Origin: WHSO01 sp963732875 | GTDB lineage: Bacteria > Pseudomonadota > Alphaproteobacteria > SMXQ01 | Reading direction: 5' to 3' | Assembly: GCA_963732875.1 (NCBI GenBank) | Contig: CAVTBD010000002.1 | Coordinates: forward strand, 1,798,001 to 1,862,000 | Length of the DNA: 64,000 nt | In this document: one piece after another, positions 62,047 through 64,000 of the stretch | Numbering within the stretch: position 1 is the first letter of the stretch | Layout: each line of letters begins with the position of its first letter | Notes under the pieces: model-generated | What the model was told of the DNA's origin: nothing | The model's input: the letters and a program-made list of their open reading frames with translations, nothing else | The model's database searches: none | Position numbers and translations under genes: made by a program

Positions 62047-62712
62047 ATGAACCGCATTCCGACACTCCGCGCGCTCGCCTTCGCAACCGCCATGCTGGCC
62101 CTCGCCGCGGCGCCGGCCGGCGCCCAGGACGAAGGGCCCGGCTACGGACCCGGCTACGGCATGATGCAGGGCTACGGTCCGGGCTACATGCAGGGACAAG
62201 GCTATGGCCCGGGGCCCGGCTACGGGCCCGGTTACATGATGGGGCCGGGCTACGGTCCGGGGCCGGGCTACGGACCCGGCTACGGCATGATGGGGCCGGG
62301 CTACGGCCCCGGATACGGCCAAGGGTACGGCCAAGGCTACGGCATGGGTCGCTACGGGGCGAACCGCTTCGCCACCATCGACACCAACGGCGATGGCGTC
62401 ATTTCCGCCGACGAGGCGGCGGCCTACGTGGCAGCGACCTTCGACATGATGGACGCCAACGGCGACGGGGTCGTCACGATCGAGGAGTTCATGGCCGTGC
62501 GTCGCGGTCCGGGCTACGGCTACGGCCCCTACGCCCAGGAACGCCAGCAGCGCAAGGAGGCGCGCTTCGCGGCGATGGACCCCGGCAAGACCGGCAAGGT
62601 GACGAAAGAGGCGTTCCTCACGTACGGCAAGGGACTTTACGCGGCGAGCGACGCCGACAAGGACGGCAAGGTGACGCCGTGGGAGTTCCGCGCCCACATG
62701 CGCCTGAACTAG
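62047..62712 (+). CDS. Exported EF-hand protein with Gly-Tyr-Gly-Pro repeats
   Basis: A 221-residue protein. A signal peptide ends near APAGAQ (about 27). Residues 30-108 are repeats of GYGPGYG/GPGYG type. EF-hand loops follow: DTNGDGVISADE, DANGDGVVTIEE, a degenerate DPGKTGKVTKEA and DADKDGKVTPWE. Calcium binding is expected outside the cytoplasm. It starts 12 bases after the YeeE-like gene following AAGGAGCATCCCC, so it may be in that operon. A strong terminator ends it. Function is unknown. Confidence 0.87.
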   Translation: MNRIPTLRALAFATAMLALAAAPAGAQDEGPGYGPGYGMMQGYGPGYMQGQGYGPGPGYGPGYMMGPGYGPGPGYGPGYGMMGPGYGPGYGQGYGQGYGMGRYGANRFATIDTNGDGVISADEAAAYVAATFDMMDANGDGVVTIEEFMAVRRGPGYGYGPYAQERQQRKEARFAAMDPGKTGKVTKEAFLTYGKGLYAASDADKDGKVTPWEFRAHMRLN

Positions 62713-62767
62713 TGCCGAGACGTTCGCGGCGGCGTCCCCCCAAGCAGCCGGCACGAACGGGCACAGC

Positions 62768-62800
62768 GAGCGGGCAGACATGGTCTGCCCGCTCTTTTTT
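62768..62800 (+). terminator. Strong terminator after the EF-hand gene
   Basis: GAGCGGGCAGAC (62768-62779) pairs with GTCTGCCCGCTC (62783-62794) around an ATG loop, followed by six Ts (62795-62800). It is a textbook intrinsic terminator for the operon ending in the EF-hand gene. Confidence 0.92.
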
Positions 62801-62966
62801 GTCGTTCTTTCATGGGGATACCGCCATCCCGGCCCTTACGGGCCCACCATGCATTCTCCGACATCCGGGAATGCCAGCGGGAATCGAGGTTGGTTTTACT
62901 TACCCTCCATGATTGAATACGAAACCAGGTGCCCTTGTCGGCCCATCAAATCGTCGCGTGGAGACC

Positions 62967-64000
62967 ATGTCCGAACAGGACCGCACCGCCAATCAAGAGA
63001 AACAGCCGGCGGAACTGCGTGAGCGCAGCGCCCTGCTCCAGTCCATCATCAATACCTCCCCCGAGGCCATCGTCGTCATCGACGACCACGGGATCATCCG
63101 CGACTTCAGCCCCCAGGGGGAAAGAATGCTCGGCTACACGGCCCGGGAGGTCATCGGCCGGAACGTCTCCATGCTCATGCCCGAGCCCCATCGCAAGATG
63201 CATGACGGCTACCTGGCGCATTACTTCGCGACCGGGGAGAAGCGGATCATCGGCAAGATCCGGGAGCTGGTGGCTCAGAAAAAGGACGGCACCATCTTCC
63301 CGATCGAGCTGATGGTCGACGAGGTGTTCGTCAACGACATGCGGCTGTTCACCGGGTTCATCCGCGACGTCTCGCTCCGCAAGGCCACCGAGGACGAACT
63401 TACCAAGGTGAATGCCGAGCTGATCCACGCCGGGCGGGTGGCGGCCGTCGGCGAGATGGCGTCCTCGATCGCCCACGAAATCAACCAGCCGCTGACCGCC
63501 ATCACGAACTACGTCGCCGCCTGCCGCCTCATGCTGGGACGGCCCGATGTCGACATCGACCTCGTTCGGGAAACCGCCCTCAAGATCGAGCAGCAGGTCA
63601 CGCGCGCCCGCGAGATCGTGCGCCATTTCCGGTCCTTCGTCCGCAAGGGCCAGCCGGAGCGGGCCACGGAAAACTTCAACGCCTTGGCGCAGGAGGCGCT
63701 GGCACTGGCGCTGGTGGGCGCGCGCGAGAGCGGGATCGTGACGGAGGTCCGCCTCACGCCCGGCATCCCGCCCATCATCGCCGACGGCATCCAGGTCCAG
63801 CAGGTGATTCTCAACCTCGTTCGCAATGCCGTCGACGCCCTGGCAGACGCGGACGACCAGCGTCTGCTGATCGCCACGTCGTGGCAAGATGGCGACGATC
63901 ACGCAGGGTTCATGGTCAAGGACAGCGGTCCCGGGATCGCGCCCGAGGTCAAGGAGAAGCTGTTCCAGCCCTTCACCACGACCAAGGCCCAGGGCATGGG
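62967..64000 (+). CDS. FixL-like PAS sensor histidine kinase, truncated at the window end
   Basis: The frame begins at ATG 62967 and is open to the last base, at least 344 codons. The PAS domain resembles FixL: FSPQGERMLGYTAREVIGRN, then SMLMPEPHRKMHDGYLAHYF, with the His position of the FixL heme ligand near MHDGYL. HisKA is SSIAHEINQPLTAITNYVAA and the HATPase N-box is NLVRNAVDALADAD, followed by DSGPGIAPE. Heme-based oxygen or redox sensing is plausible but needs proof. A FixJ-type partner would lie beyond the window. Confidence 0.9.
   Translation, partial: MSEQDRTANQEKQPAELRERSALLQSIINTSPEAIVVIDDHGIIRDFSPQGERMLGYTAREVIGRNVSMLMPEPHRKMHDGYLAHYFATGEKRIIGKIRELVAQKKDGTIFPIELMVDEVFVNDMRLFTGFIRDVSLRKATEDELTKVNAELIHAGRVAAVGEMASSIAHEINQPLTAITNYVAACRLMLGRPDVDIDLVRETALKIEQQVTRAREIVRHFRSFVRKGQPERATENFNALAQEALALALVGARESGIVTEVRLTPGIPPIIADGIQVQQVILNLVRNAVDALADADDQRLLIATSWQDGDDHAGFMVKDSGPGIAPEVKEKLFQPFTTTKAQGM

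Overview
The window is a GC-rich bacterial chromosome segment with about 55 protein genes, mostly tightly packed in short operons. It has no rRNA, tRNA, CRISPR, phage or insertion-sequence genes. Several signs point to a free-living alphaproteobacterium: two EcfG-type (general stress) promoters of the form GGAAC-N16/17-CGTT, a FixL-like sensor kinase, small stress proteins (DUF883, DUF1328, DUF2934, DUF3008), and many orphan solute-binding proteins of the tripartite tricarboxylate (TctC/Bug) type. The species cannot be named from the sequence.

Layout. (1) 1-9,400: a truncated gene, then FAD monooxygenase, SDR and class II aldolase, an MFS exporter, a MetE-like gene translationally coupled to one of two duplicated MFS exporters, and a LysR regulator. 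(2) 9,400-11,650: two pirin genes and an FMN reductase, divergent from the LysR gene. (3) 11,650-22,200: a catabolic block with cupin, GntR regulator, 2Fe-2S subunit, TctC protein, UbiD decarboxylase, molybdenum hydroxylase large subunit, NMT1-like binding protein, second cupin and HpcH/HpaI aldolase. (4) 22,500-26,210: a DegP protease followed by an OmpR/EnvZ-type two-component system. (5) 26,500-31,200: dihydroxyphthalate-decarboxylase-like protein, TauD-type dioxygenase, class II aldolase and a frameshifted sulfatase. (6) 31,250-34,300: a stress island with ECF sigma factor, membrane protein, DUF883, Lys-rich exported protein, DUF1328 and Fe-superoxide dismutase. (7) 34,300-40,500: second molybdenum hydroxylase, enoyl-CoA hydratase, Fe-S protein, CMD protein, DUF3008 and a CmcJ-like protein. 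(8) 40,600-46,900: pstS-pstC-pstA-pstB-pstB2 behind a possible Pho box, then a sulfide:quinone oxidoreductase. (9) 46,950-53,160: three TctC-type binding proteins, a frameshifted D-aminoacylase and two large hairpin repeats. (10) 53,180-57,540: maleate-isomerase-like protein, a frameshifted double DUF427 protein, a BASS transporter, DUF5996 and a frameshifted receiver protein. (11) 57,700-64,000: glycogen synthase, DUF2934, Hsp20, UspA, a YeeE/YedE pair, an EF-hand protein and a truncated FixL-like kinase.

Themes. The catabolic blocks look like uptake and breakdown of aromatic or other organic acids, but no substrate can be assigned. The stress genes in regions 6 and 11 probably share general-stress control. 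Four otherwise intact genes each carry one single-nucleotide frameshift. At least two of these, and possibly all four, can be repaired in a way that restores a GANTC site, so uncorrected sequencing error at methylated sites is a serious alternative to true pseudogenes. I found no clearly new system. The most unusual protein architecture is a pair of TctC-type binding proteins with a shared C-terminal extension.
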